Assembly (NCBI GenBank): GCA_001871905.1
Contig: MNUG01000038.1
Location: 1-41,384, forward strand
DNA: 41,384 bases
DNA from: Alphaproteobacteria bacterium CG1_02_46_17
Lineage (GTDB): Bacteria; Pseudomonadota; Alphaproteobacteria; Micavibrionales; Micavibrionaceae
Reading direction: 5' to 3'
Shown: one piece after another, positions 33,206 through 41,384 of the stretch
How positions within the stretch are numbered: the stretch's first letter is position 1
Layout: every line of letters begins with the position of its first letter
Program-made: the position numbers and the translations under genes
The notes under the pieces: model-generated
What the model was told of the DNA's origin: nothing
The model's database searches: none
The model's input: only the letters and a program-made list of their open reading frames with translations

Positions 33206-34168
33206 TTAATAGCGGATTAAAGCGGCTCCCCATGTGAGCCCTCCGCCCAGCGCTTCAAGCAACAAAAGCTGGCCACGCTTGATCTTTCCTTGCCGGACAG
33301 CCGTGTCCAGAGCCAGAGGAATCGAGGCCGCAGAAGTGTTTCCATGTTTGTTGACTGTTACAACAACACGATCCATGCCCATATGCAATTTTTCGGCAGT
33401 TCCCGTGATAATCCGTAAATTTGCCTGATGAGGCACCAACCAATCAATCTGTTCAGACTGGATATTATTTTTGGTCAAGACCTCTTCAACAATATCCGCC
33501 ATCAAGGTAACTGCGTTTTTGAAGATTTCTTTCCCTTGCATTACAATATGACCTGCTGTTTGGGTCGATGAGACCCCTCCATCTGTATAAAGAAGGTCAT
33601 TTAATTTTCCGTCTGCATACAAATGGGTTGATAGAATACCCTGACTCTCGTTCTCTGATTTTTCGAGAATGACTGCCCCTGCCCCATCACCAAACAACAC
33701 ACAAGTTGTGCGATCGTTCCAGTCAAGAAGCGAAGACATTTTTTCTGCGCCGACAACCATAATGCGGTTCATCGCGCCAGAACGGATCATTGAATCAGCC
33801 ACAGATAATGCATAAATAAATCCGGAACAGACCGCCTGAACATCAAAAGCCGGCCCTGGCTTCATACCAAGTGCAGCCTGAACCTTAACCGCCACAGAGG
33901 GAAATGATTGATCCGGTGTTGTTGTTGCGACAATGACTCCGTCAATTTCAGATGCGTTCAGACCTGAGTCTTCGAGAGCCTTTTTTGCCGCATTGATTGC
34001 CAGAAAGGATGTCGGCTCGTTTTCGCCTGCAATATGGCGTTCCTCAATACCGGTTCGCTGTACGATCCATTCATGGGTCGTATCAACCATAGTCTCAAGC
34101 TCTTTATTTGTAAGTATGCGGTCTGGCAAAAAAGAACCAGTTGAGCGAATAACAGAAACTATAGACAT
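33206..34168 (-). CDS. fabH: 3-oxoacyl-ACP synthase III (FabH)
   Basis: A 320-residue ketoacyl-ACP synthase that starts fatty acid synthesis by condensing acetyl-CoA with malonyl-ACP. The triad is Cys114 (QAVCSGF), His246 (VPHQANL) and Asn276 (NKHGNTSAA). The ATG overlaps the plsX stop by a base (TGATG), so the two are translationally coupled. Followed by a 160-base AT-rich gap before ihfA with no clear terminator. Confidence 0.97.
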   Translation of the reverse strand: MSIVSVIRSTGSFLPDRILTNKELETMVDTTHEWIVQRTGIEERHIAGENEPTSFLAINAAKKALEDSGLNASEIDGVIVATTTPDQSFPSVAVKVQAALGMKPGPAFDVQAVCSGFIYALSVADSMIRSGAMNRIMVVGAEKMSSLLDWNDRTTCVLFGDGAGAVILEKSENESQGILSTHLYADGKLNDLLYTDGGVSSTQTAGHIVMQGKEIFKNAVTLMADIVEEVLTKNNIQSEQIDWLVPHQANLRIITGTAEKLHMGMDRVVVTVNKHGNTSAASIPLALDTAVRQGKIKRGQLLLLEALGGGLTWGAALIRY

Positions 34169-35253
34169 CAGGATGCTTTCTCTTTCAAATCATGATCTTC
34201 CGAAGAAAGTGTTTCTTGCTCTGCCAAATCTTTTTTCTGGATCATCAGTTCGGCAATCTCTGCGGCCACACGGGCATTGAAATTTCTGGCTGCCAATTCT
34301 GATGCATACTCAATCGCGTTCGCGAATCCGATATGATCCATTCCACCATGGCTTTTTACACAAACCCCATCAACTCCCAGAAACATGCCCCCATTATAAA
34401 GGCGAGGATCCATTTCACTTTTCAATGAGTTCAGTGCACCACGCGATAGCAGAGCCCCGATCATGGAAAGTGGTGATGATTTCAAGGATTTCTTAAGCAT
34501 ATGGCCAATCAGTTTGCTGACACCCTCTGCAGTTTTAAGAGCGACGTTTCCAGTGAAACCATCCGTCACGACGACATCAACTTTCCCCATCGGGATATCG
34601 TTGCCCTCTATAAAACCGATATATTTACCAGGAAATCTGATTTGTTGAAGGATGGCGGCCGCTTCTTTGATTTCATCGTGGCCTTTCATATCTTCAGACC
34701 CGATATTCAACAGACCAACAGATGGTTGATCGTGTCCTCGAACAACCCTTGAATACACAGACCCCAGAATTGCAAATTGAACCAACATCTGGGCATCACA
34801 TTCCAGATTGGCGCCAAGATCCAACATGACAACTTCGCGCCCCATCGTTGGGAGCAAGCTGGCGATTGCCGGACGTTCAATGCCGGGCAAACATTTCAGA
34901 ACCATTTTGGCCATAACCATCAAGGCTCCGGTGTTGCCACCTGATACCACACAATCGGCTTGTTTTTCTTTAACAGCATCAATGGCCAACCGCATGCTTG
35001 ATTTCCGACCGTTACGCAAAGCAACACCCGGTTTTTCTTCAGCGGAAACAAATTGATCTGTATGGATTAGCCTGCTTGATGTGGCCAGAGCAGGAAACTT
35101 TTCCAGCAAAGGTGCAATTTTGGCTTCATCACCAAAAATCATAAACCGCAAGGCGGGATTTCGAGAAAGGGCCAGAGCAGCTCCGGGGACAACAGCCTCA
35201 GGGCCCAAGTCTCCTCCCATTGCGTCTAGTGCTATCGTCAGATGTCCCGACAT
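34168..35253 (-). CDS. plsX: Phosphate acyltransferase PlsX
   Basis: A 361-residue enzyme making acyl-phosphate from acyl-ACP for phospholipid synthesis. ALDAMGGDLGPEAVVPGA (about 8-25), RNGRKSSMRLAID, SGGNTGALM, TDGFTGNVALKTAEG and GVDGVCVKSHGG are all typical. It lies between rpmF and fabH, as is usual. The C-terminal tail is rich in charge (about 20 residues). The ATG follows AAGGA. Confidence 0.97.
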   Translation of the reverse strand: MSGHLTIALDAMGGDLGPEAVVPGAALALSRNPALRFMIFGDEAKIAPLLEKFPALATSSRLIHTDQFVSAEEKPGVALRNGRKSSMRLAIDAVKEKQADCVVSGGNTGALMVMAKMVLKCLPGIERPAIASLLPTMGREVVMLDLGANLECDAQMLVQFAILGSVYSRVVRGHDQPSVGLLNIGSEDMKGHDEIKEAAAILQQIRFPGKYIGFIEGNDIPMGKVDVVVTDGFTGNVALKTAEGVSKLIGHMLKKSLKSSPLSMIGALLSRGALNSLKSEMDPRLYNGGMFLGVDGVCVKSHGGMDHIGFANAIEYASELAARNFNARVAAEIAELMIQKKDLAEQETLSSEDHDLKEKAS

Positions 35254-35317
35254 TTTTGTCCTTGTGGAATGAAATTATGCAGCATTCGGATATTTCTGAA
35301 GATCGAAACAAAGAGTA

Positions 35318-35343
35318 CAGGCCCTATTAAAAAATAGGGCCTG
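35318..35343. other. Strong hairpin between rpmF and plsX without a T run
   Basis: CAGGCCCTA (35318-35326) and TAGGGCCTG (35335-35343) form a nine-pair stem around a T/A-rich loop. There is no T run on either strand, so it is not an ordinary terminator; it may be an RNA-processing or stability element in the rpmF-plsX transcript. Confidence 0.5.
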
Positions 35344-35362
35344 AAGGGATCAGATAAAAAAA

Positions 35363-35542
35363 TTATTTACCTGTTTCAATAACTTGACGACCACGGTACA
35401 TACCGGTCTTCAGATCTACGTGGTGACGACGCACTGGTTCACCCGTGCTTTGATCTTCAACCCAGTTGGGTGTATCAAGAGCGTGGTGTGAGCGACGCAT
35501 GTTACGTACAGATTTCGATGTCTTTTTCTTAGGAACTGCCAT
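35363..35542 (-). CDS. rpmF: Ribosomal protein L32
   Basis: A 59-residue L32 protein, easily overlooked for its size. The product begins [20 protein letters not shown] and runs through [18 protein letters not shown] and the end GRQVIETGK. It is a zinc-free type (no Cys). It sits before plsX-fabH, the usual order in Proteobacteria. Start ATG at 35540-35542, stop 35363-35365. Confidence 0.97.
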   Translation of the reverse strand: MAVPKKKTSKSVRNMRRSHHALDTPNWVEDQSTGEPVRRHHVDLKTGMYRGRQVIETGK

Positions 35543-35720
35543 GATATTACTTCCGGTTAGCTTTGTTCAAAACTTATTCTAATTACACTTCGGGTCAAGG
35601 TCGCTCTTTTAACCAAAATATGACGGTTATGCAAGGAAAAAGAATTTTAGGCATTTCCCCGTTAAATCCTGATAGATCAACTGTTATTGAGCTCTTTTGA
35701 TACAGTATTTATTTCCAGAA

Positions 35721-36308
35721 TCAATCTTTCGGGCGCCAGTTTCTAAGCGCTGCAAATGGATTTGGTCGCAAGGTCCCTTGAGATACTACTTTTTTAGAAG
35801 AATCACTCGAAAGTTCCGTACCTGAATCACGCAAGTATGGGTTGATTGCCAATGATAGATACTGAATAACCAGATCAGCCACATCAACTTGACCGTCAAC
35901 CATTGGCTCCGGGTCATCCCGCTCTTCCATTATTGGCTGCTCTTCTGACAACAACCGCGCCTGCATATCATGCTGGGCCCGTGTAAAGGAGGCTGCCTGA
36001 TCATAATTTGCATACCAAGCAGAGAACTCATCCTCTATGTGGGACACCACAAGTCCAAGCGTTACGGCACATTCTTGGGTTACGTCCGCATTCAAATGGC
36101 CGGCAATTTCAAGAACATGCCCATTATTTTTAGGGAGCATGTGGACTTTAGCTTCCAGTTTTTCGATGGATCTTACTTCCAAACGCCTAGCAACCGCTGC
36201 CCGTTCCTCAGGATTCGCGGCCAATTTCAGCCATTGCCCCCCATCGGGAACACCGCTTGCCTGAACATAGTGTGTCCATTCCTGACTATGCTGCTTCTTT
36301 ACTTCCAT
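35721..36308 (-). CDS. YceD/DUF177 family protein
   Basis: A 195-residue DUF177 protein (YceD), linked to 23S rRNA maturation in other bacteria. Features: the VTQECAVTLGLVVSHIEDEF segment (about residues 73-92), an acidic middle with paired Glu/Asp, then ADLVIQYLSLAINPYLRD. The end GTLRPNPFAALRNW is typical of alphaproteobacterial members. The ATG at 36308 is used; 36317 gives three more residues. The reading frame overlaps the end of the chaperone gene. Confidence 0.88.
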   Translation of the reverse strand: MEVKKQHSQEWTHYVQASGVPDGGQWLKLAANPEERAAVARRLEVRSIEKLEAKVHMLPKNNGHVLEIAGHLNADVTQECAVTLGLVVSHIEDEFSAWYANYDQAASFTRAQHDMQARLLSEEQPIMEERDDPEPMVDGQVDVADLVIQYLSLAINPYLRDSGTELSSDSSKKVVSQGTLRPNPFAALRNWRPKD

Positions 36309-36894
36309 TTTCTTCACACTCTTCTTTAGTATTTTTATCTAGTTCTTCCGGTAATTTTAATTCTGGCAATATAACTTTGCCTTGTTGAAAATCTGCCAGT
36401 TCTATGTCAGCCAATTTTTTGGCACATTCCTGCATATAGGAAACCATCATATCCAATTTTGAACTGCTAATTTCCTGAGCCATACCATACATATTACGAA
36501 TCAGGGCGTGTTTTACGTCTCCTGCTCCTGATTTCAAAGCTTCATCATAAGCAACGGCGCGCCCCTTAAAGGCGGACATCATTTTTTTGACACGGCGTGG
36601 TACACCTAAATCCCCGATTCCCATCTCGCGCAAGGACCAGTCCAAATCGCGAAACATAACGTCAAAGAATGCCTGTGCCAGCTTTATTCCCTCACTCCCC
36701 ATTTCAGGAGAACTCAAGCGATTGACCAGCACTCCCCCATGCATCGCCAAGACCTCGAAGCGGCCCTCGACTGTGTCAGGAACATTGTACACACTAAAAA
36801 ATGCAGGGTTTCTCGAGGCACCCATGACGGTTGCATACAACCCACGAGCCGCCTTTGTTCTCTGGCGTCCTTGTTTCGATAAAAATGCAAACAT
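36286..36894 (-). CDS. Ubiquinol-cytochrome c chaperone (Cbp3/UQCC1 type)
   Basis: A 202-residue Cbp3-domain protein that in mitochondria and Alphaproteobacteria helps assemble cytochrome b of the bc1 complex. LYATVMGASRNPAFF at the start, LAQAFFDVMFRDLDWSLREMGIGDLGVPRRVKKM in two stretches, and a helical C-terminal half with a charged tail. The ATG at 36894 has AAGGGG 7 bases upstream; the longer frame to 36927 is not used. It overlaps the yceD start by 23-32 bases, so the pair is coupled. Divergent from bamE. Confidence 0.88.
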   Translation of the reverse strand: MFAFLSKQGRQRTKAARGLYATVMGASRNPAFFSVYNVPDTVEGRFEVLAMHGGVLVNRLSSPEMGSEGIKLAQAFFDVMFRDLDWSLREMGIGDLGVPRRVKKMMSAFKGRAVAYDEALKSGAGDVKHALIRNMYGMAQEISSSKLDMMVSYMQECAKKLADIELADFQQGKVILPELKLPEELDKNTKEECEENGSKEAA

Positions 36895-37017
36895 GTTAAT
36901 TCCCCTTGAGTTAACCTTAATAACCACGCTGTTATTATCTATCTGGTTAACATTTGCAATGATGCCATGCCAAGAAAGATAACAATTTCGCTGCGCAGAG
37001 AAAAGAAAATTCTATTC

Positions 37018-37026
37018 TGCTATACA
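37018..37026 (+). promoter_or_regulatory. Candidate bamE promoter (extended -10)
   Basis: TGCTATACA (37018-37026) is an extended -10; no good -35 is visible. A transcript would start near 37034 and include a TTAAG/CTTAA repeat in a leader of about 124 bases before the bamE ATG. Confidence 0.4.
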
Positions 37027-37157
37027 ATATTAAGTTGTCTTAATACGCTTTTCACTTCAGTCCATCTAAAAATAAGTTCACCCAATCTGTGAACCTTTAT
37101 TCTGAACACTTACAGTTCCACTTGCCATTTGGCAGCTTTGGCACTAGGAATCATCCT

Positions 37158-37646
37158 ATGAAGACACATATTTTTTCACGTTTTGCTTTTACGTTTTCCC
37201 TTATTGTTCTGGCAATCTTGCCAGTGGCATGTACTCCGCAAGTTGCCACCAGAGGCAACCTTCTTGAGGATTACCAGATGAAGGAAGTCCTTCCCGGGAT
37301 TGACACACGCGATGATGTTATTCGCAAGATAGGCTCCCCCACCACGGTCGCACCTTTTGATGATAATACATGGTACTATATGGGACAACGCACCGAGAAA
37401 AAAGGCATACTTGATCCCAAAATTGTTGAAGAACGAATTATTGTTGTAACGTTCAATGCTGAAGACGGCATGGTTGATAAAATACTGCAACGTCAAGATG
37501 GCCGCGAGGATGTCCCTGTTGTCCAGCGCACGACACCAACTTCGGGCAACGACTATACCTTTATTCAGCAGATGCTGGGTAATATTGGTAAATTCAACAA
37601 GGATCCAGGCAATGCGGCGAATACCGCCGGCGGTGGTCAGCCCTAA
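37158..37646 (+). CDS. bamE: BamE/SmpA-OmlA family outer-membrane assembly lipoprotein
   Basis: A 162-residue lipoprotein of the beta-barrel assembly machine. The signal peptide (about 1-25) ends in the lipobox PVACT, Cys at residue 25. The SmpA/OmlA domain follows (VLPGIDTRDDVIRKIGSPT, then DDNTWYYMGQRTEKKGI and VFN/EDGMVDK-like strand). A Gly/Asn-rich C-terminal tail extends it. Start ATG 37158 (AGGA 9 bases ahead); the frame upstream to 37089 is rejected. The convergent RNA methyltransferase gene lies 10 bases after its stop. Confidence 0.9.
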   Translation: MKTHIFSRFAFTFSLIVLAILPVACTPQVATRGNLLEDYQMKEVLPGIDTRDDVIRKIGSPTTVAPFDDNTWYYMGQRTEKKGILDPKIVEERIIVVTFNAEDGMVDKILQRQDGREDVPVVQRTTPTSGNDYTFIQQMLGNIGKFNKDPGNAANTAGGGQP

Positions 37647-37655
37647 TTATTTTTC

Positions 37656-38783
37656 CTATTTTTCAAAGACCCCGACCAACTCCATATGGCTCGACCATAT
37701 GAACTGGTCGATCATTTGAATTGTTCTTAATTTATAGCCGCCTGACACCAGAATTTTGGCATCGCGTGCGAAAGTCGAAGGGTTACAGGATACCCCGACA
37801 AGCAAAGGAACATCTGATTTTGCCAGCATTTGAGATTGTTCTTTAGCTCCTGCTCTGGGTGGATCAAAAACAACAGCCTTGAAGTCACGCAGTTCTCTGG
37901 TGACCAGAGGTTCTTTGATCAGATCACGCACCTCTGCAGAAAAACGTGAATGACCTTTAGCTGCCTCGATTAAAGAGGATGCCATGGGCCAATCCCCTTC
38001 AACGGCGTGAACCGTGTATTTTTCCAACATTGATCCAGCAAAAGTTCCGCATCCAGAGAACAGATCAACAATTTTATCTTTCTTGCCCGTTTTCTGGCGT
38101 TTTAATCCGTTCATAACGGCATTAACAAGCGCAGTTTCTCCTGCCGCAGAAGGTTGAAGAAATGCTCCTGCTGGCAATGCCACGCATAATATACCACTGG
38201 TTTTTCTAGGTGTTTGAACAGCAATTTGAGTGATAGATTCAGCAAATGTGTCTTTACGAAAGCTCACACGAGCCAGACTACATTTTTCGGCAAACGAAGC
38301 AATTTCTCCAGTTTGTCTGGATCCGGTCTCATCAAGACCTGTGATAACACAATCGAATATTCCGTCATCTGCTTCTTGGAGCATCACCTCGATCGCCTGC
38401 CCTTTATGGGCAATTTTTGTCAATGCATCAGGTAACACACTGACAATTCTCGAAAGTTGAGGCGTGAGTAATAAGCATTGATCGATTGGGGCAAGTTCAT
38501 GAGAATGATATTTATTGTATCCCATGATGACATTACCATCATCACGCAAAACATTCAGGGTAACGCGACGACGTGATCCGACCGGAACGAAGACCGGATC
38601 AATCCATTCCTCTGCAACAAGATTATTTTCTGCCAACAGCTCTTTCAGGCGTTGAACTTTCCAATCCTGATACACATCGGCTTTGACATGTTGTAACTGG
38701 CAAGAGCCACATTCCTCAAAATGTGGGCAAGGAGGCATCTGCATTTGGGCAGGTGAAAATTCAAATTCTGGCAATCGGGTCAT
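37656..38783 (-). CDS. TrmA/RlmD-family RNA 5-methyluridine methyltransferase
   Basis: A 375-residue SAM-dependent m5U methyltransferase. The Fe-S site is CPHFEECGSC (Cys19, 25, 28) with a fourth Cys103 (DQCLLL). The methyltransferase fold has VDLFSGCGTFAG, FDPPRAG, the nucleophile Cys333 in VSCNPSTFARD and Glu368. It has no N-terminal TRAM domain, the form commonly found in Alphaproteobacteria; it could be RlmC/D or TrmA. It ends head-on to bamE. Confidence 0.9.
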   Translation of the reverse strand: MTRLPEFEFSPAQMQMPPCPHFEECGSCQLQHVKADVYQDWKVQRLKELLAENNLVAEEWIDPVFVPVGSRRRVTLNVLRDDGNVIMGYNKYHSHELAPIDQCLLLTPQLSRIVSVLPDALTKIAHKGQAIEVMLQEADDGIFDCVITGLDETGSRQTGEIASFAEKCSLARVSFRKDTFAESITQIAVQTPRKTSGILCVALPAGAFLQPSAAGETALVNAVMNGLKRQKTGKKDKIVDLFSGCGTFAGSMLEKYTVHAVEGDWPMASSLIEAAKGHSRFSAEVRDLIKEPLVTRELRDFKAVVFDPPRAGAKEQSQMLAKSDVPLLVGVSCNPSTFARDAKILVSGGYKLRTIQMIDQFIWSSHMELVGVFEK

Positions 38784-38794
38784 ATCATATCCAT

Positions 38795-38830
38795 AAAGAA
38801 ATCCCCGAACCTATAGCAGTACGGGGATTT
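38795..38830 (-). terminator. Terminator of hppA
   Basis: Nine-base arms AAATCCCCG (38799-38807) and CGGGGATTT (38822-38830) pair around a 14-base loop and are followed on the minus strand by TTTCTTTATGG. It starts 26 bases downstream of the hppA stop. Confidence 0.7.
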
Positions 38831-38855
38831 CATTGCGATTCATTTATTAAAAATC

Positions 38856-40952
38856 TTATTTGTCGATCGTTTGCGCAACAACTGCAACCAGAATAATGGC
38901 CACGATATTGGCAATTTTAATCAGCGGGTTCACAGCAGGGCCAGCCGTATCTTTGTATGGATCCCCAACGGTATCACCGGTTACAGCAGCCTTGTGGGCG
39001 TCCGAACCTTTACCGCCATGATGCCCTTCTTCGATATATTTTTTGGCATTGTCCCAAGCACCTCCACCGGAGGTCATGGAAATTGCCACGAAGAGGCCTG
39101 TCACAATCGTTCCCATCAGAAGTGCGCCCAATGACTGGAATGCAGCCGCATAGCCCGCCAATTTGTACACAACAAGGAAGAGCACAATTGGCGCACCAAT
39201 CGGTAACAAGGATGGCAGAACCATCTCACGGATTGCGGCCTTGGTCAGTAAGTCCACGGCAGTTCCGTATTCCGGTTTGGCTGTTCCTTCCATGATTCCC
39301 GGAATATCGCGGAACTGGCGACGAACTTCCATCACCACGGCACCTGCGGCACGACCGACAGCAGTCATGGACATGGCTCCAAACATGTAGGGTAACGAAC
39401 CACCGATAAACAAGCCAATCACCACAAACGGGTCTTGCAGAGAGAATGTTAGATCCTGCAAATCCGGCATGTAATGTTTGATTTCTTCGGTAAAGGCGGC
39501 AAACAGAACCAGAGATGCCAAACCGGCAGAACCGATAGCATATCCTTTGGTGACCGCCTTGGTCGTGTTTCCGACAGCATCCAATTCATCGGTTATGGTG
39601 CGGACGCTATCCGGCAAGTTCGACATTTCGGCAATCCCGCCAGCGTTATCCGTGACAGGCCCGAATGCATCAAGCGCAACAACCATCCCAGCCATAGCCA
39701 GCATAGTGGTTGCCGAGATTGCAATGCCGTAAAGACCAGCATAAGTAAAGGAGATATAGATTCCGATACAGATAACCAATACTGGCAAAGCAGTTGCTTC
39801 CATAGAGACGGCCAAACCTTGAATGATATTGGTTCCATGACCGGTTTCAGAGGCTTTGGCAATCTCGCGCACCGGACGGAATTCGGTAGAGGTGTAATAT
39901 TCGGTAATCCAGACAATCAATCCGGTTACACCAAGACCAACACCACCACAGATAATCAAATCAAGACCTGTGATGAACCCTCCGTCTTTCAATGCGAACT
40001 CATACCCTACGCCAATTTGTTTGGACATGAAGACCAGCAACAAAAGCGAAGAGAACACTGCCGACGCGATGAAGCCACGGTACAATGCACCCATAACGGT
40101 TGACGTTCTTTTGGTAAAGCGCACGAAGAATGTTCCGGCGATTGATCCCACGATACATAAAGCACCAATCATCAATGGCAACATCATTGGCAACAAAGTA
40201 TCAGTGAAGACGCTTGATGCAATCAACATAGCAGCAACAATCGTCACCGCGTATGTTTCAAACAAGTCAGCAGCCATACCGGCACAGTCCCCGACATTAT
40301 CACCCACATTGTCAGCAATCACAGCAGGGTTGCGAGGATCATCCTCAGGAATTCCGGCTTCAACTTTACCAACCAGATCAGCACCAACATCGGCACCTTT
40401 GGTAAAAATTCCACCGCCCAAACGAGCAAAAATAGAAATCAGGGACGCTCCAAAGCCCAGACCAATAAGTCCTTCCAGCACTTCACGCTGTGGCATGGCC
40501 CTCATTTCCATCAGATAATATGTGTATCCAGCGACACCCATCAAGCCTAATCCAACCACCAGCATTCCGGTAATGGCTCCAGCCTTAAATGAGACATCAA
40601 GTGCCTGTTCGCGCCCCTCTGTTGCGGCCTGAGCCACGCGTACGTTTGCCCGTACAGAGACGTTCATACCGATAAAACCAGCCAGCCCCGAAAGCACTGA
40701 ACCGATTGCAAAGCCGATGGCCACATGGGTTCCCAATAAGGTCCACAAAGCCAACGCAACAAATATTCCGACCATTGCAATCGTTCGGTATTGTCGTGTC
40801 AGATAGGCGGATGCCCCCTCTTGAATCGCCGAAGCGATTTCTTGCATTTTTTCATTTCCTGCAGGTTTGGCCATGACACGGCGGTAACTGACCTGTCCGT
40901 ATATCAATGCCAACAAAACGCAGGAAGCAATCATCAGATAGACTTGAGTCAT
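38856..40952 (-). CDS. hppA: Membrane H+-translocating pyrophosphatase, K+-independent type
   Basis: A 698-residue membrane pyrophosphatase with about 16 helices that couples PPi hydrolysis to proton pumping. Hydrolytic motifs: [20 protein letters not shown] (about 197-216), [21 protein letters not shown] (in two pieces), [11 protein letters not shown] and the C-terminal [19 protein letters not shown]. The Lys in [10 protein letters not shown] replaces the Ala of K+-dependent enzymes, indicating the K+-independent class. The ATG follows GGGGAA. Downstream terminator 38795-38830. It stands alone in the window. Confidence 0.97.
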   Translation of the reverse strand: MTQVYLMIASCVLLALIYGQVSYRRVMAKPAGNEKMQEIASAIQEGASAYLTRQYRTIAMVGIFVALALWTLLGTHVAIGFAIGSVLSGLAGFIGMNVSVRANVRVAQAATEGREQALDVSFKAGAITGMLVVGLGLMGVAGYTYYLMEMRAMPQREVLEGLIGLGFGASLISIFARLGGGIFTKGADVGADLVGKVEAGIPEDDPRNPAVIADNVGDNVGDCAGMAADLFETYAVTIVAAMLIASSVFTDTLLPMMLPLMIGALCIVGSIAGTFFVRFTKRTSTVMGALYRGFIASAVFSSLLLLVFMSKQIGVGYEFALKDGGFITGLDLIICGGVGLGVTGLIVWITEYYTSTEFRPVREIAKASETGHGTNIIQGLAVSMEATALPVLVICIGIYISFTYAGLYGIAISATTMLAMAGMVVALDAFGPVTDNAGGIAEMSNLPDSVRTITDELDAVGNTTKAVTKGYAIGSAGLASLVLFAAFTEEIKHYMPDLQDLTFSLQDPFVVIGLFIGGSLPYMFGAMSMTAVGRAAGAVVMEVRRQFRDIPGIMEGTAKPEYGTAVDLLTKAAIREMVLPSLLPIGAPIVLFLVVYKLAGYAAAFQSLGALLMGTIVTGLFVAISMTSGGGAWDNAKKYIEEGHHGGKGSDAHKAAVTGDTVGDPYKDTAGPAVNPLIKIANIVAIILVAVVAQTIDK

Positions 40953-41094
40953 AATTGCGGTTCCCCATACTTAAATATGTTTTACAGTTACACTAAATTT
41001 TTCGGGATCTTTCTGCAGACTTTCTATTGCGCCGCAAAAAATTCAAGAAAAATCAACGCGTTAGACTACGCCAGCCGCCAGAGTCGCGCAAGGG

Positions 41095-41384
41095 GGTTAT
41101 TTGGGAAGGACTATCGGGGATCGCGATGAGAACAGGTGAACAAGGGGAATGACGGGGCGGGATTATGGGCAGAACAGTTTCCCCGCACAGCATATCCCTT
41201 GGCCTTTGGGGCCGGTGCGAGGTTCCTCTCTCGAGGGCAAGGGGGATATTTATACTGTCCCTTCCCTGCTTTCAAAAACCGGAACACTCCGGCGCACGAG
41301 AAAGGTGTATGCTTTATTCCTGTTTTGTTACTCAACAAAATCAGGCGTGGGCGCCCACAGGCGCTGTCTTGTGCGGCACTTTTC
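41095..41384. other. Structured, GC-rich non-coding stretch (candidate small RNA, unassigned)
   Basis: Bases 40953-41100 are AT-rich and probably hold the hppA promoter; no boxes are convincing. From 41100 the composition switches to GC-rich with many complementary segments: ATATCCC/GGGATAT flanked by ACAG/CTGT (about 41186-41259), GGCC-type arms (41201-41213), a 27-base hairpin CCTG...CAGG (41319-41345) and the palindrome GTGGGCGCCCAC (41347-41358). The open frame at 41111-41338 (minus) is low-quality. It looks like a structured RNA locus, but it lacks the RNase P, SRP or tmRNA signatures I know; 6S RNA remains possible. Confidence 0.35.
41274..41292 (-). terminator. Terminator for a minus-strand transcript entering from the right edge
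   Basis: Minus strand CCGGA-GTGT-TCCGG followed by TTTTTG. It points to a gene or RNA starting beyond 41384. No coding frame precedes it in the window. Confidence 0.6.

Noticed and set aside
35318-35343. Terminator call for rpmF
   Set aside because: Stem is strong but no T run follows on either strand.
41111-41338. Minus-strand 75-codon frame near the right edge
   Set aside because: Contains a hairpin-terminator and lacks a ribosome site; composition fits a structured RNA or spacer better than a protein.
1-41384. CRISPR arrays, transposons, prophage, toxin or defence systems
   Set aside because: No direct-repeat array, transposase, integrase or toxin signature was found; the window is a housekeeping region.

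Overview
The window is chromosomal DNA from an alphaproteobacterium, judged by gene content rather than any species-specific marker. It has a bacterial NDUFS4-type complex I subunit, a Cbp3-type cytochrome bc1 assembly chaperone next to a YceD-rpmF-plsX-fabH-ihfA-merR block, an ECF sigma factor paired with a NrsF membrane anti-sigma factor, and a phoH-ybeY-corC-lnt operon beside miaB. Base composition is moderate (roughly mid-40s % GC by eye). A Rhodospirillales-like or Micavibrio-like lineage would fit, but I cannot place it further. Nearly everything is housekeeping. I see no CRISPR array, insertion sequence, prophage or recognisable defence island.

Layout. 1-2.6 kb: a promoter-terminator unit, a small membrane protein, tRNA-Arg, the NDUFS4-like gene, NrsF, the ECF sigma factor and tRNA-Pro(UGG). 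2.7-6.8 kb: DUF192 protein, membrane-anchored alpha/beta hydrolase, MsbA-like ABC exporter and a HAD hydrolase. 6.9-10.5 kb: one 1215-residue, two-TM, coiled-coil protein. 10.7-13.6 kb: Na+/alanine symporter, a small secreted protein and a hydroxyacid dehydrogenase. 13.7-19.2 kb (plus strand): miaB, phoH, ybeY, corC, lnt. 19.3-24.9 kb (minus strand): tRNA-Val, hupB, lon, clpP, tig, tRNA-Leu. 25-28.3 kb: nnrDE, tRNA-His and glnA. 28.3-31.3 kb: rpsI-rplM, cutA, csaA, a lipoprotein and an AsmA-like protein. 31.3-32.2 kb: an FkbM methyltransferase next to tRNA-Pro(GGG), whose 3' end is duplicated nearby. 32.2-36.9 kb: merR, ihfA, fabH, plsX, rpmF, yceD, cbp3. 37.1-41 kb: bamE, an RNA methyltransferase, hppA, then a gene-poor structured stretch to the right edge.

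How the genes work together: protein quality control (tig, clpP, lon), envelope biogenesis (lnt, bamE, plsX, fabH, MsbA-like exporter), tRNA and rRNA maturation (miaB, ybeY, RlmD/TrmA family), energy metabolism (NDUFS4-like, cbp3, hppA, nnrDE) and nitrogen assimilation (glnA). All six tRNA genes lie on the minus strand and encode their CCA. The points most worth a second look are the phoH start, which seems to be ATA; the giant coiled-coil protein; the duplicated tRNA-Pro 3' end beside the FkbM gene; a perfect palindrome ahead of the sigma factor; the absence of clpX from the tig-clpP-lon-hupB cluster; and the structured right edge.
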